Below are positions 7,801 through 15,189 of a stretch of DNA of 33,242 bases, piece by piece. Within the stretch, counting starts at the first letter, position 1. The number at the start of each line of letters is the position of its first letter. Location of the stretch: IMG/VR virus record IMGVR_UViG_3300031803_000005, positions 1 through 33,242 of that record; one strand, given 5' to 3'. Origin of the DNA: a virus. Made by a program: the position numbers and the translations under genes. Under the pieces are notes generated by a model, which made no database searches, had not been told where the DNA came from, and saw nothing but the letters and a program-made list of their open reading frames with translations.

Positions 7801-8396
7801 TGCTGGTTCGGACGGCTGAACCTGTCGGGTTCCCTGTTACGCTGGCGGACTTGCGCCGCGACGTGGCAACAGTCGGCAGCGAGCAGGATCTGACGTTACG
7901 CAACGACATGCTCGCGGCCACGCGATTGATCGAGGACTCGCTAGGCGTTGCGTTCAACTTGACCACGTTCACATGGTCGTTCGAGTGCTGGCCTGAGACG
8001 GGGCGGGTTCTAACGCTTCCCCGCGGTCCATTCTCGTCGGTAACCTCGGTCGAGTATTACGCCAGCGGCGGAACCGATACGCAACCACTAACGACGTGGT
8101 CGACGACAAACTACCGCACGCACCACCGAGGCGACCTAGCGGGGCAGATCGAAATGTTTCGTTCGCAAACGTGGCCAGCCCTGGACGATCGGCAAGACGC
8201 GGTCGTAATTGAGTTCATCGCCGGATACGGCGACCAGCCAAGCGAGATACCAGAGAAGGCCGCTAAGGCGGTCCGAATGCTAGTCAAGCATTGGTGGGAC
8301 CATCCGGAGTCGACCGGGAAATTGTCGGACGCGATAGAGTGGTCGCTTAATGGATTGCTTGAAGGACTGCACGCTGGCCACTACATAGGCGCGTGA
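7800..8396 (+). CDS. Head-tail connector (adaptor) protein, gp6/gp8-like
   Basis: The 198-residue protein has the typical plan of head-tail adaptors that dock below the portal. It has an N-terminal helical pair (VTLADLRRDVAT.....LTLRNDMLAATRLIEDSLGVAF), a beta section with FTWSFECWPETGRVLTLPRGPFSSVTSVEYY, the WPALDDRQDAVVIEFIAGYG strand motif, and C-terminal helices (IPEKAAKAVRMLVKHWWDH). The LPRGPF and FIAGYG elements are characteristic of the gp6-like/phiE125 gp8 connector group. It follows the small head gene with a one-base overlap and precedes a head-closure protein, the expected order. Confidence 0.88.
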   Translation: MLVRTAEPVGFPVTLADLRRDVATVGSEQDLTLRNDMLAATRLIEDSLGVAFNLTTFTWSFECWPETGRVLTLPRGPFSSVTSVEYYASGGTDTQPLTTWSTTNYRTHHRGDLAGQIEMFRSQTWPALDDRQDAVVIEFIAGYGDQPSEIPEKAAKAVRMLVKHWWDHPESTGKLSDAIEWSLNGLLEGLHAGHYIGA

Positions 8397-8397
8397 T

Positions 8398-8718
8398 ATG
8401 CCGAAGCGACCACCAAAGAGAACCTATGTTGCAATCGAAGAGGAAACACTGCCGCCGGACGACTTCACCGCGTGGTCGGAAACCTGGACTCGGGTCACCT
8501 ACGCGTACGCGGGGATCCGGCCAATGGTTGGCAGGGAACTGGAACTGGCAAGGCAGATCCACGCAGAGACAACGCACAGCATCGAGGTGGGATATGACAA
8601 GCGGATCAAGCCAGATATGCGGCTGAATAAACAGAGCGTCTATTATCACATTATGTACGTTTTAAACGAGAACGAAGAAAACAAAAACATGATCTTGCAT
8701 TGCAAAAAGGATCAGTAG
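8398..8718 (+). CDS. Head closure / head-tail joining protein
   Basis: The 106-residue protein fits the small stopper family (SPP1 gp16-like, head-tail joining). It shows a WSETWTRVTYAYAGIRPMVGRELELARQIHAETTHSIEVGYDKRIKPDMRL block, in which W..V....GxE...A.......H.....Y...I...MR is the usual pattern, then a YYHIMYVLNENEENKNMILHCKK tail matching the common Y.I..V.N..E.N..M.L.C.E ending. The stopper closes the connector channel after DNA filling. It starts one base after the previous stop and is followed after two bases by the next gene. Confidence 0.88.
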   Translation: MPKRPPKRTYVAIEEETLPPDDFTAWSETWTRVTYAYAGIRPMVGRELELARQIHAETTHSIEVGYDKRIKPDMRLNKQSVYYHIMYVLNENEENKNMILHCKKDQ

Positions 8719-8720
8719 CG

Positions 8721-9206
8721 GTGGCTAAGGCTTCAACGAAATTACCGGGAGCGATAATCATAACAGGCGACAAAGAAACCAATCTCGCGTTGTCGCTGAT
8801 GCCCACGACGTTACAAAAAAAGGTGATAAAGAAAGTCCAGCGTGAGATTGGCAAGGGGATTGTGATACCAGCGGCAAGGCGGAATCTCTCGGCGCACAGC
8901 CGAACAGGCGCCCTGGCCGCGTCCATGAAAACGAAAGCCGTTAAGAGAAGTCGTAAACAATTTGGCGTTGCCGTTAATTCAGTATTTAAAAAGTCAGACA
9001 AGAAGTTTTATGGGCCGTTCGTCGAGCTGGGGACCAAATACATTCGGCCGGTGCGGTATTTACGCAACGCGTTGTGGGCGAACGAATCGCAAATCCGCGC
9101 ACGATTCGCGGCACTGTTAAAGGCCGGGTTGAGAGGCGCCGCAATAACTGCCAGGGAAATCGCGAAGGCTAAAAACCTCCCGAGAGGATTGAGGGTTGGC
9201 AGTTGA
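8721..9206 (+). CDS. HK97 gp10-like tail-completion protein
   Basis: The 161-residue protein is strongly basic. It contains the motif RTGALAASMKTKAVKRSRKQFGVAVN...KFYGPFVELGTKYIRPVRYLRNAL, in which FVE-GT..., then P.R(Y/F)LR.AL is the signature of the HK97 gp10 family, a component joining tail tube to head. The start is GTG 8721, three bases after the previous stop and ten bases after AAGGA; a TTG at 8700 lies within the previous gene. The stop TGA overlaps the next gene's TTG (TTGA at 9203-9206), the same junction seen at the terminase genes. Confidence 0.86.
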   Translation: MAKASTKLPGAIIITGDKETNLALSLMPTTLQKKVIKKVQREIGKGIVIPAARRNLSAHSRTGALAASMKTKAVKRSRKQFGVAVNSVFKKSDKKFYGPFVELGTKYIRPVRYLRNALWANESQIRARFAALLKAGLRGAAITAREIAKAKNLPRGLRVGS

Positions 9207-9661
9207 TCGAAAAACAGCTACGGTTTTATTTGCTCGCACAAGCAACCGTTTCGGCGGTGCTGGGAACGAAGCACATTTACGCCGGCCGGATACCGCAAAA
9301 GGTCGCGGATGATAGCACGTACACCGTCGCACTTGTCCTCACGCGATCTAATACGACTCGCTATTACGACTTGCCTGGTGAAGACACGATCGTGCAATCG
9401 AATATTGATTTTGAGTTTCGCGCGTCGCAAGGCACGCCGCCAGCAACGATAGACGCGGCGTTTGAAGCGGTGCGGTTAGTGCTGAGCGGATACCGTGGAG
9501 ACATGGGCGACGTTGGCGACGTGGTCAAGGTGCATGGTTGCACCATTGAACGAGACCTGATGCCCGAGCCGGTCAAACTAACTGACGGATCCGATAGATG
9601 GACCTACACATACTCCGCGGACTTTCTAATAACACATGCACAAGCAGCGACCACAGTTTAA
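9203..9661 (+). CDS. Tail terminator / tail-completion protein (DUF3168-like)
   Basis: The 152-residue protein resembles tail terminators of the DUF3168/gpU-like type. It has an N-terminal helix (IEKQLRFYLLAQATVSAVLG), then IYAGRIPQ, a beta core with YTVALVLTRSNTTRYYDLPGEDTIVQSNIDFEFRASQGTPPATIDAAFEAVRLVLSGYRG and a final strand with DRWTYTYSADFLITH. Such proteins cap the tail tube and bind the connector. The TTG start overlaps the previous stop by 4 bases, so translation is probably coupled. Position between gp10-like and tail-tube genes supports the call. Confidence 0.85.
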   Translation: MIEKQLRFYLLAQATVSAVLGTKHIYAGRIPQKVADDSTYTVALVLTRSNTTRYYDLPGEDTIVQSNIDFEFRASQGTPPATIDAAFEAVRLVLSGYRGDMGDVGDVVKVHGCTIERDLMPEPVKLTDGSDRWTYTYSADFLITHAQAATTV

Positions 9662-9672
9662 GGAGCTTATAA

Positions 9673-10098
9673 ATGGCTAGCGCAACGGGTAATGGTGTAA
9701 TTATTGTATTCAGCACAGCTCCGATCTCGGCAACGGTCGTCAGTATTGGCGACATGGATTTTACGAGACCGCGCATTGCTGATTCAAATTTGGCGTCAAC
9801 TAAATTTGAGGAGTACATACCCGGCGATTTAGTCGACCACGCCGAGGTTGAGGTGTCGATTGTGATTGATCCGGAGCTGATGGATACCGATTTTAACGCG
9901 GCGTCAGGAACACCGATTTTCGTAAATGGCGCTGCCGATACATGCACAATTACATTCGCGAATGCGGCGGCGTCAACGCTAGTTGGAACCGCCTTCCTTA
10001 CCGGATGGAAGATTGGCGCAATAGAAAACAACACCCGCGTTGAAGGATCTTTCACGTTTAGCTGGGATGGAAAAACGGAACCGACTTGGGTCGATTGA
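9673..10098 (+). CDS. Major tail tube protein
   Basis: The 141-residue product is an all-beta protein with the usual tail-tube pattern: an N-terminal strand block with DMDFTRPRIADSNLASTKFEEYIPGDLVDHAEVEVSIVIDPELMD, an inserted strand pair (TCTITFANAAASTLVGTAFLTGWKIG), and a C-terminal VEGSFTFSWDGKTEPTWVD. The phrase for the change ATTY...DLV...V...D is shared with siphophage tube proteins. GGAG at 9661-9664 is spaced suitably before ATG 9673. Length and location between tail terminator and assembly chaperones match expectation. Confidence 0.85.
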   Translation: MASATGNGVIIVFSTAPISATVVSIGDMDFTRPRIADSNLASTKFEEYIPGDLVDHAEVEVSIVIDPELMDTDFNAASGTPIFVNGAADTCTITFANAAASTLVGTAFLTGWKIGAIENNTRVEGSFTFSWDGKTEPTWVD

Positions 10099-10100
10099 TA

Positions 10101-10373
10101 ATGAGCGAAATCGTATTCAAACCACATACTGACATCACGGAACAGGTCTGGGTCGACGGCCAAAAAATCGGCTATTGCAACACGCTGCCGCAGGCCGCGT
10201 GCGTATGCATCAAACAGCTGTCTGAATCACAGAAGGCGGAAGTGGCTGCAGCCATGGATGATCGCTACGGCTCCGACATGGCGACCCCGGCGAAACCTCG
10301 TCTGGTCACGGACGCCCCACCGCCACTAATAGATCCCGACGAAGAAGAGGAAAGCGAGGACGACGAAGAATGA
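10101..10373 (+). CDS. Hypothetical tail-region protein
   Basis: The 90-residue protein begins at ATG 10101, two bases after the tube stop. The N-terminal 60 residues (EIVFKPHTDITEQVWVDGQKIGYCNTLPQAACVCIKQL) look like a small mixed alpha-beta fold, and the C-terminus is a run of Glu and Asp (PDEEEESEDDEE), giving a very acidic tail. Its stop overlaps the next start (ATGA at 10370-10373). It sits where other phages carry a small tube-associated or chaperone-like protein. I do not recognise the family. Confidence 0.6.
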   Translation: MSEIVFKPHTDITEQVWVDGQKIGYCNTLPQAACVCIKQLSESQKAEVAAAMDDRYGSDMATPAKPRLVTDAPPPLIDPDEEEESEDDEE

Positions 10374-10741
10374 GCGATGGCAATGGATACGCCGGACGGG
10401 ATACGTTTTTCGCGAAAAGCGAGAGACGGTGGACGGATCACGTTCAGGAGGATTTCGGGACCCTGTGCTTGCGAAATATGACCGCGAGACAATGGTCGTC
10501 AATTGAAGCGGACGGGCAAGACAACAAGCTAAGCCGCAAGGATCGCATTGCCCGACTCAAGGTCCATTCGATTATAGCAACGGCCGTTGACGGGCCGGAA
10601 ACGGACAATCTGTTGTTCACGGAAGATGACGCGGACCGATTACTTGATCTGGACGCTGGCGTGATTGATTCGATTTGCAATGCAATTGTGAAGTTTTGCG
10701 GACTCGGTGGCTCGGCCATTGATGACGCTGAAAAAAACTAA
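10370..10741 (+). CDS. Tail assembly chaperone, short product (gpG-like)
   Basis: The 123-residue protein lies directly before the second chaperone frame and the tape measure, the fixed location of tail-assembly chaperones in long-tailed phages. It is helical and polar, with NMTARQWSSIEADGQDN, DRIARLKVHSIIATAV and EDDADRLLDLDAGVIDSICNAIVKFCGL, in keeping with gpG-like proteins that regulate tube subunits around a metal-free chaperone core. Just before its TAA it carries the heptamer A AAA AAC in the zero frame, followed by a hairpin, so a fraction of ribosomes should shift to -1 and make a fusion with the next gene. Confidence 0.85.
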   Translation: MSDGNGYAGRDTFFAKSERRWTDHVQEDFGTLCLRNMTARQWSSIEADGQDNKLSRKDRIARLKVHSIIATAVDGPETDNLLFTEDDADRLLDLDAGVIDSICNAIVKFCGLGGSAIDDAEKN

Positions 10742-10776
10742 TGCGGCAGCCGCTACGCCAATTCGCGTATCGGCTG
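10732..10776 (+). promoter_or_regulatory. -1 programmed ribosomal frameshift signal (tail chaperone)
   Basis: Slippery heptamer A AAA AAC (10732-10738) is read in the zero frame as GAA AAA AAC, immediately before TAA 10739-10741. Eight bases downstream, CAGCCG (10747-10752) pairs with CGGCTG (10771-10776), with an inner stem TACG/CGTA (10754-10757 and 10766-10769) after a 1x1 mismatch. The -1 frame continues as gene 10741-11094, giving an expected fusion of about 241 residues. This is the canonical arrangement for G/GT tail chaperones. Confidence 0.88.
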
Positions 10777-11094
10777 GCTTATAAACTTGGCTGGATAAAC
10801 GTCGATGAAATGCTGGATTCGATACCCGCTGGAATGCTCGCTGATTGGATCGCAATGGCGAGGATTGGACTTGATCTTGATGGCTGGCGGCAAGCGGGCA
10901 CGATCGCAGCAACCGTCCACAATGAAATTACTTCCGCCCGCTACGACTGGACCACAAAAGACATGCCAAAAGACGCGATCCAAGACGAAACAAGCTACAT
11001 GCCTATCGAGCAACAGGCTAAGCCAAAACGAAGCAAGGTGAACCAGGGTTCCATCGATTCATATATGGCAATGGCGAAACGGAAATATAAGTAA
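10741..11094 (+). CDS. Tail assembly chaperone, frameshift extension (gpT-like)
   Basis: This 117-residue frame is in -1 relative to the preceding chaperone and is reached by frameshifting at 10732-10738, so it is probably mainly made as the C-terminal part of a fusion. An ATG overlaps the upstream stop (TAATG at 10739-10743), so independent initiation is also possible. The first half has the pattern LAYKLGWINVDEMLDSIPAGMLADWIAMARIGLDLDGWRQA, frequent in gpGT-type chaperones that recruit the tape measure to the tube, and the second half ends in IDSYMAMAKRKYK. The stop overlaps the tape-measure ATG by one base. Confidence 0.85.
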   Translation: MRQPLRQFAYRLAYKLGWINVDEMLDSIPAGMLADWIAMARIGLDLDGWRQAGTIAATVHNEITSARYDWTTKDMPKDAIQDETSYMPIEQQAKPKRSKVNQGSIDSYMAMAKRKYK

Positions 11095-12968
11095 TGGCGA
11101 CAATCGGAACACTCGCCGTCAATGTTGTGGCTCGAACGGGGGCGCTAAATAGCGGTCTATCTCGCGCGCGCGGATCTGTGTCTCGATTCGCGTCGGCTGG
11201 TAAGTCGGCGTTTTCTTCGTTTGGCATTGGCGCGCTATCGGCTGCGGGTGCGCTGGGTGCGCTTGTCCGCGAAAATGAGGGACTTGAGCGAACCATGAAT
11301 CGCTCGCTTGCCATAATGTCCGGCGTGTCAAAGGTGATGCGTGAGGATATGACGGCAGCCGCCATTCAGGTCGCGAAAACAACAACATTCTCCGCAACAC
11401 AAGCGGCCGAGTCCTACTTCTTCTTGGCGTCGGCTGGACTGACGGCGGCCGAATCACTAAAGGCCATGCCAACGGTGGCGCAGTTCGCGATGGCTGGAAA
11501 TTTCGATCTGGCTCTCGCGACTGATTTACTGACAGATGCACAGTCCGCGCTAGGGCTGACGTCCAAGGACGCCGCCAAGAACCTGGAGAACATGGCCAGA
11601 GTTGGTGACGTGCTGGTGAAGGCGGGCACGTTGGCAAATGCTACCGTCCAGCAATTTAGCGAATCGCTGACCAATAAGGCTGGGGCTGCATTGCGGCGAA
11701 TGAACATTAGCCTTGAGGAGGGCGCGGCGGCGCTCGCTATTTTCGCGGACCAGGGAGTCAAGGGATCGGACGGAGGAACCGCGCTATCCATTGTCCTCCG
11801 TGAGCTGTCCAATAAAGCCATAACGTCGGGCAGCGCGTGGAAGGAAGCCGGCCTGGCTGTTTTCGATGCCAACGAGAGTTTCCGTGGGATAGCGCCAATC
11901 ATTGAGAGTTTGACGGATAAGCTGGGAGACATGACCGACAAGCAGAAAACGGTCACCCTTCTCAATCTTGGTTTCCAGGCTAAATCCGTGGGTTTCATTT
12001 CATCGCTTCTCGGCACGTCCGAGGCCATGCAGGAGCATAATGAAAAGTTGGATGCGGCCGGCGGAATAATGGACACCGTGGCCAGCAAGCAGATGACGAA
12101 TCTGGAGAAAGCCTTTGCGCAGTTTAAAGGCAAGTGGACCGACATGGCGGACGGCGTGGGTGTTCTAAACCAGGCTTTTGTTTTGTTGGTTAAGGGTGGA
12201 ACCGGAGTTCTTGGTTTTTTTGACTTTCTAAACAAAAAACTCAACGCCGCTGCGGACAGACTGGGGGTGATTGTCACTGACCTAACCAGCGAAGAGTTGC
12301 TGCGCGCACTCAATGAGAGAGACCCTAAACGATTCAACTTTGGCCGCGGTGCGATAACCGCCGAGGAACGATCCGGCTTCGTGGGGCTTGGCCAATACCC
12401 GCAGCCGCCACCGCCTCCTAGAGCACCTGGCACCCCTGGGTCGCTTGTTGGCCGTGATTTATTTGCCGAACGAACTGCGGAAAATATAGCCGCGAAGTTG
12501 GCTAAGGTTACAGACTTGCGAGGCGGGCCATTAAGGGCAGCGATGGACGAGCGTATGTTCGGTGATATGTTTGAGGATATCCCAAGCATCATCGAAGATA
12601 TGTCGGTGGATATGCTAACGGGGGGGGGGAGTTTGCTTGAGAGTGATCTCTTGTCTGCGGCGGCGAATGGGTTGGCTGATCGCATGGGTACATGGCTCAA
12701 GAGCGTGGACTTAGATATCAGTTCGGCCATTCGCGGCGCTAAGCCGAAGAAGGCGGCGACAGGAGCCTCGCTAGGGCTTACTGAGGGCGGTACGGCGGAT
12801 GCATTCACGGCTCTCAGGAGGAACTTGAGCGGCTCACCGATCGCTGTCAAGCAACTCGCCGAAGCCAAGAAGCAGACTGTTTTATATCGCCTTTTTTTGC
12901 GTCAATTGCAGCTAGGTCAGTCTCCACTTGACCAGCCGGATCTGCAAACCGCTCCGGGGGTTGGCTGA
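11094..12968 (+). CDS. Tape measure protein
   Basis: The 624-residue protein is Ala-, Gly- and Ser-rich and largely helical. The N-terminal region (residues 1-70) has the LAVNVVARTGALNSGLSRARGSVSRFASAGKSAFSSFG layout, and residues 75-330 match the core of TP901-type tape measures (FSATQAAESYFFLASAGLTAAESLKAMPTVAQFA, then the GAALRRMNISLEEGAAALAIFADQGVKGSDGGTALSIVLRELS block). It sets tail length; at about 1.5 angstrom per residue the tail would be near 94 nm, an inference. Hydrophobic LVKGGTGVLGFFDFL near residue 370 may insert in membranes. A run of ten G at 12620-12629 lies within the coding region. Confidence 0.93.
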   Translation: MATIGTLAVNVVARTGALNSGLSRARGSVSRFASAGKSAFSSFGIGALSAAGALGALVRENEGLERTMNRSLAIMSGVSKVMREDMTAAAIQVAKTTTFSATQAAESYFFLASAGLTAAESLKAMPTVAQFAMAGNFDLALATDLLTDAQSALGLTSKDAAKNLENMARVGDVLVKAGTLANATVQQFSESLTNKAGAALRRMNISLEEGAAALAIFADQGVKGSDGGTALSIVLRELSNKAITSGSAWKEAGLAVFDANESFRGIAPIIESLTDKLGDMTDKQKTVTLLNLGFQAKSVGFISSLLGTSEAMQEHNEKLDAAGGIMDTVASKQMTNLEKAFAQFKGKWTDMADGVGVLNQAFVLLVKGGTGVLGFFDFLNKKLNAAADRLGVIVTDLTSEELLRALNERDPKRFNFGRGAITAEERSGFVGLGQYPQPPPPPRAPGTPGSLVGRDLFAERTAENIAAKLAKVTDLRGGPLRAAMDERMFGDMFEDIPSIIEDMSVDMLTGGGSLLESDLLSAAANGLADRMGTWLKSVDLDISSAIRGAKPKKAATGASLGLTEGGTADAFTALRRNLSGSPIAVKQLAEAKKQTVLYRLFLRQLQLGQSPLDQPDLQTAPGVG

Positions 12969-13930
12969 TGGTCGCTGAGCCCCGGAGCAGATGCAACCTA
13001 ATGGACGTCACGCTGACCGAAACCGGGTTTGATCGCGTCTATAACGTCACCTGGAAGTTTAACGCTAGTGCAGCGCAAAGCATATATAACCCGGCCGCAG
13101 CGCTTAAAGCGGCTCGTAATACCAATCCGCACAAAGTGCCAGCGCACCTGGCAACGTTAAACATAGCCGGCAACACCGTAGATAATTCCGCGTACCTCCG
13201 CACGGTTAGCGTGACTCGACAGGATCCAAACGAAAGCCGACATCAGTGGACAATCAACGGCAAGTTCGAAACGATTAGAGCGGGTGAGACCCTTGGGGAG
13301 CTCAAGTCAATCAGCCCATTGCTGAGACCCGCAGAATTCTGGCTTGAAACCGACACGGTCACGGAAACTATAGAGGAAGGTTGGATAGAGACTGCCCTCA
13401 CTTCAATTGACGCAAAAAAAGGCGATAAACTCCCGATTGTAAATGCGGCCGGCATCGCATTCGACACGCCACTAATGAGGGATCGCGAGCGGACAATACT
13501 CGCGATCAAAAAAAACGTACGCGCCCTAAGTTCCATTGTTGGCATTATCAATGAATTTGATAACACGACCAACGAGGAATTTTATTACGGGGCGCCACAA
13601 GATCACGCCGCCTACCTACACACCGAAACCGGGGAATACACGGAAGAGGACGGCGTTCGTTTTTACACAATGGTCGTACGCGTCTTGATGTCCGGTGAGC
13701 CGATTTATCGGCACGTCGTCAACGAAGGCTATCGGCATTTTTCTGAAGCGCCTGCAGTCCCAGCCGGATTTGACGATCAGCTAGTGATCGCAACCGAGGG
13801 CGGGGAACCGACCCCGGATCCCGTGCTACTCGCAATGGACGGAACGCGATTGGAAAAAGGCAAGATCGGTTTCACGATTCCATATCGCACACGTCGACGC
13901 GTCAGCTATCAAGGATTGGTTTTTTCATAA
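12968..13930 (+). CDS. Tail-tip / distal tail structural protein (unassigned)
   Basis: The 320-residue product starts on the ATG overlapping the tape-measure stop (TGATG). It is beta-rich, with strands such as MDVTLTETGFDRVYNVTWKFNAS, VDNSAYLRTVSVTRQDPNESRHQWTINGKFETI, SISPLLRPAEFWLETDTVTETI and DGVRFYTMVVRVLMSGEPIYRHVVNEGYRHF. Position right after the tape measure is that of distal-tail or minor tail proteins. I do not recognise a named family and there is no obvious enzymatic motif. It overlaps the next gene by one base (TAATG), so the tip genes form a coupled block. Confidence 0.7.
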   Translation: MVAEPRSRCNLMDVTLTETGFDRVYNVTWKFNASAAQSIYNPAAALKAARNTNPHKVPAHLATLNIAGNTVDNSAYLRTVSVTRQDPNESRHQWTINGKFETIRAGETLGELKSISPLLRPAEFWLETDTVTETIEEGWIETALTSIDAKKGDKLPIVNAAGIAFDTPLMRDRERTILAIKKNVRALSSIVGIINEFDNTTNEEFYYGAPQDHAAYLHTETGEYTEEDGVRFYTMVVRVLMSGEPIYRHVVNEGYRHFSEAPAVPAGFDDQLVIATEGGEPTPDPVLLAMDGTRLEKGKIGFTIPYRTRRRVSYQGLVFS

Positions 13931-15183
13931 TGCCGCTAACTCCCAACATGGCGAAACGCCTGATCGGCAAATACAGGAGGGATCGTGGACGAACGCGATC
14001 AATGGGTGATCCTCCAACGAAGACCCGACACGTCCGCGTAACGCCGACGACGTGGAAGCCGTCATTTACGTTTGGCGGTACGACTAATCATGGAATATTG
14101 CCCTATGGAGTTGGGATCCTTTGGGCGGTCCGCACCTCAGAGTCTAAGCCAACTGATCGTCCAAAGACGACTCATTATCTTGCCATGCCCGTCGAATCCA
14201 CCAGCCAGGATCCACAATGGAATTTCAACGCGCCTTATCTAATTCGCGACAGTGCCGAGACAACCGGAACAAAACCCGGATTCCAAGACGGAAAAACTAT
14301 CCTGTCGGCCACGCTGGCATATGATGAGCCAGCCTGGGCGAGAGTTCATATGCCGCGAGCCGATAGCAAAATTACAACGGGTCAAACATTTGGTCCGGTG
14401 GCTAATACAGGTGGAACGTTGTATCCGGGTTTACCTGGGTTTGTTGCCGTATGGGATCAGCTTACGCGGGCTCAGTCCGCGATAGCATTAGACGACGGTG
14501 GCCATGCGGCGATGTTCGTGCAGCCATCGCAGGCAATGCATACAATCACCTGTCGGGCTGTTTCTAAGTGGACACCGCAAGGCGGCGATCCGTATTATGT
14601 CAACGGTAGTTTTTCGCAAGCAACGCATAACCGATGGTGGGGCACGGTCGAGTGCGAGGCACTGCATCCTTATACATTCGAGCCATACGACGGGCTAGCT
14701 AGCTGGCGCCCGAGGGTGCACTTTATTGCATATCTACACTTTTCAAATACGCGACAACCAAACATTGTAATCGGGCAAAAAATAGACGTTGTCATTCGAG
14801 CTGATTCGCGATGGCAGCCGGTTGCAACCGGTTCGGAATGGTTAGACGATCCGGTTGGAACAATCAAACAACACGTTTTCTACAACGCCGACGGCGCATA
14901 CTTGCGGGACAACATGCCGCAGGGATGGGCGCTGTGCAACGGCACCGACAACAGCGTAGCTAATTTCGGAAGTGGTGTGAATCTAGTCGATCGAATGATG
15001 ATCGGGGCTGGGACTGTGAGTGATCTCGCGGAGGTGCGAGAGGTTGTTAGTAATTATTCCGATCTCCGTTCGGCAGGCGGTGGAACCAATCGCGATGCTG
15101 TGGGGATTTCTCTAATTGAGAGAATTGACAACAGCAAAGATCAGGCAATTTTCAATAGAGCAGATGTAACGCTGATAAGGTAG
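13930..15183 (+). CDS. Tail-tip protein with a collar-like C-terminal motif
   Basis: The 417-residue protein has a basic N-terminus (about residues 1-40), a long beta-rich middle with many Trp and Tyr, and at residues 329-361 a sequence MPQGWALCNGTDN...VNLVDRMMIGAG. This follows the phage tail-collar pattern, P.GW..C(D/N)G...P.L..R...G.G, usually found near the tip of fibres or in collar proteins. It therefore is likely a fibre- or tip-associated structural subunit. The rest, including 140-260 (TYSW-like WGTVECEALHPYTFEPYDGLASW), resembles no family I can name. The gene starts on the overlapped ATG after the previous stop. Confidence 0.75.
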   Translation: MPLTPNMAKRLIGKYRRDRGRTRSMGDPPTKTRHVRVTPTTWKPSFTFGGTTNHGILPYGVGILWAVRTSESKPTDRPKTTHYLAMPVESTSQDPQWNFNAPYLIRDSAETTGTKPGFQDGKTILSATLAYDEPAWARVHMPRADSKITTGQTFGPVANTGGTLYPGLPGFVAVWDQLTRAQSAIALDDGGHAAMFVQPSQAMHTITCRAVSKWTPQGGDPYYVNGSFSQATHNRWWGTVECEALHPYTFEPYDGLASWRPRVHFIAYLHFSNTRQPNIVIGQKIDVVIRADSRWQPVATGSEWLDDPVGTIKQHVFYNADGAYLRDNMPQGWALCNGTDNSVANFGSGVNLVDRMMIGAGTVSDLAEVREVVSNYSDLRSAGGGTNRDAVGISLIERIDNSKDQAIFNRADVTLIR

Positions 15184-15189
15184 AGTAAT

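Noticed and set aside
9349-9365. Sequence differing by only two bases from the 17-bp T7 promoter core (TAATACGACTCGCTATT)
   Set aside because: It lies inside conserved codons of the tail terminator (SNTTRYY), lacks the downstream GGGAGA-like start, is present once, and no single-subunit RNA polymerase gene is in the window; chance is the simplest reading.
11414-12868. 484-residue open frame on the minus strand
   Set aside because: It lies entirely within the tape measure gene in a GC-biased shadow frame, has no RBS or recognisable motif, and all supported genes are on the + strand.
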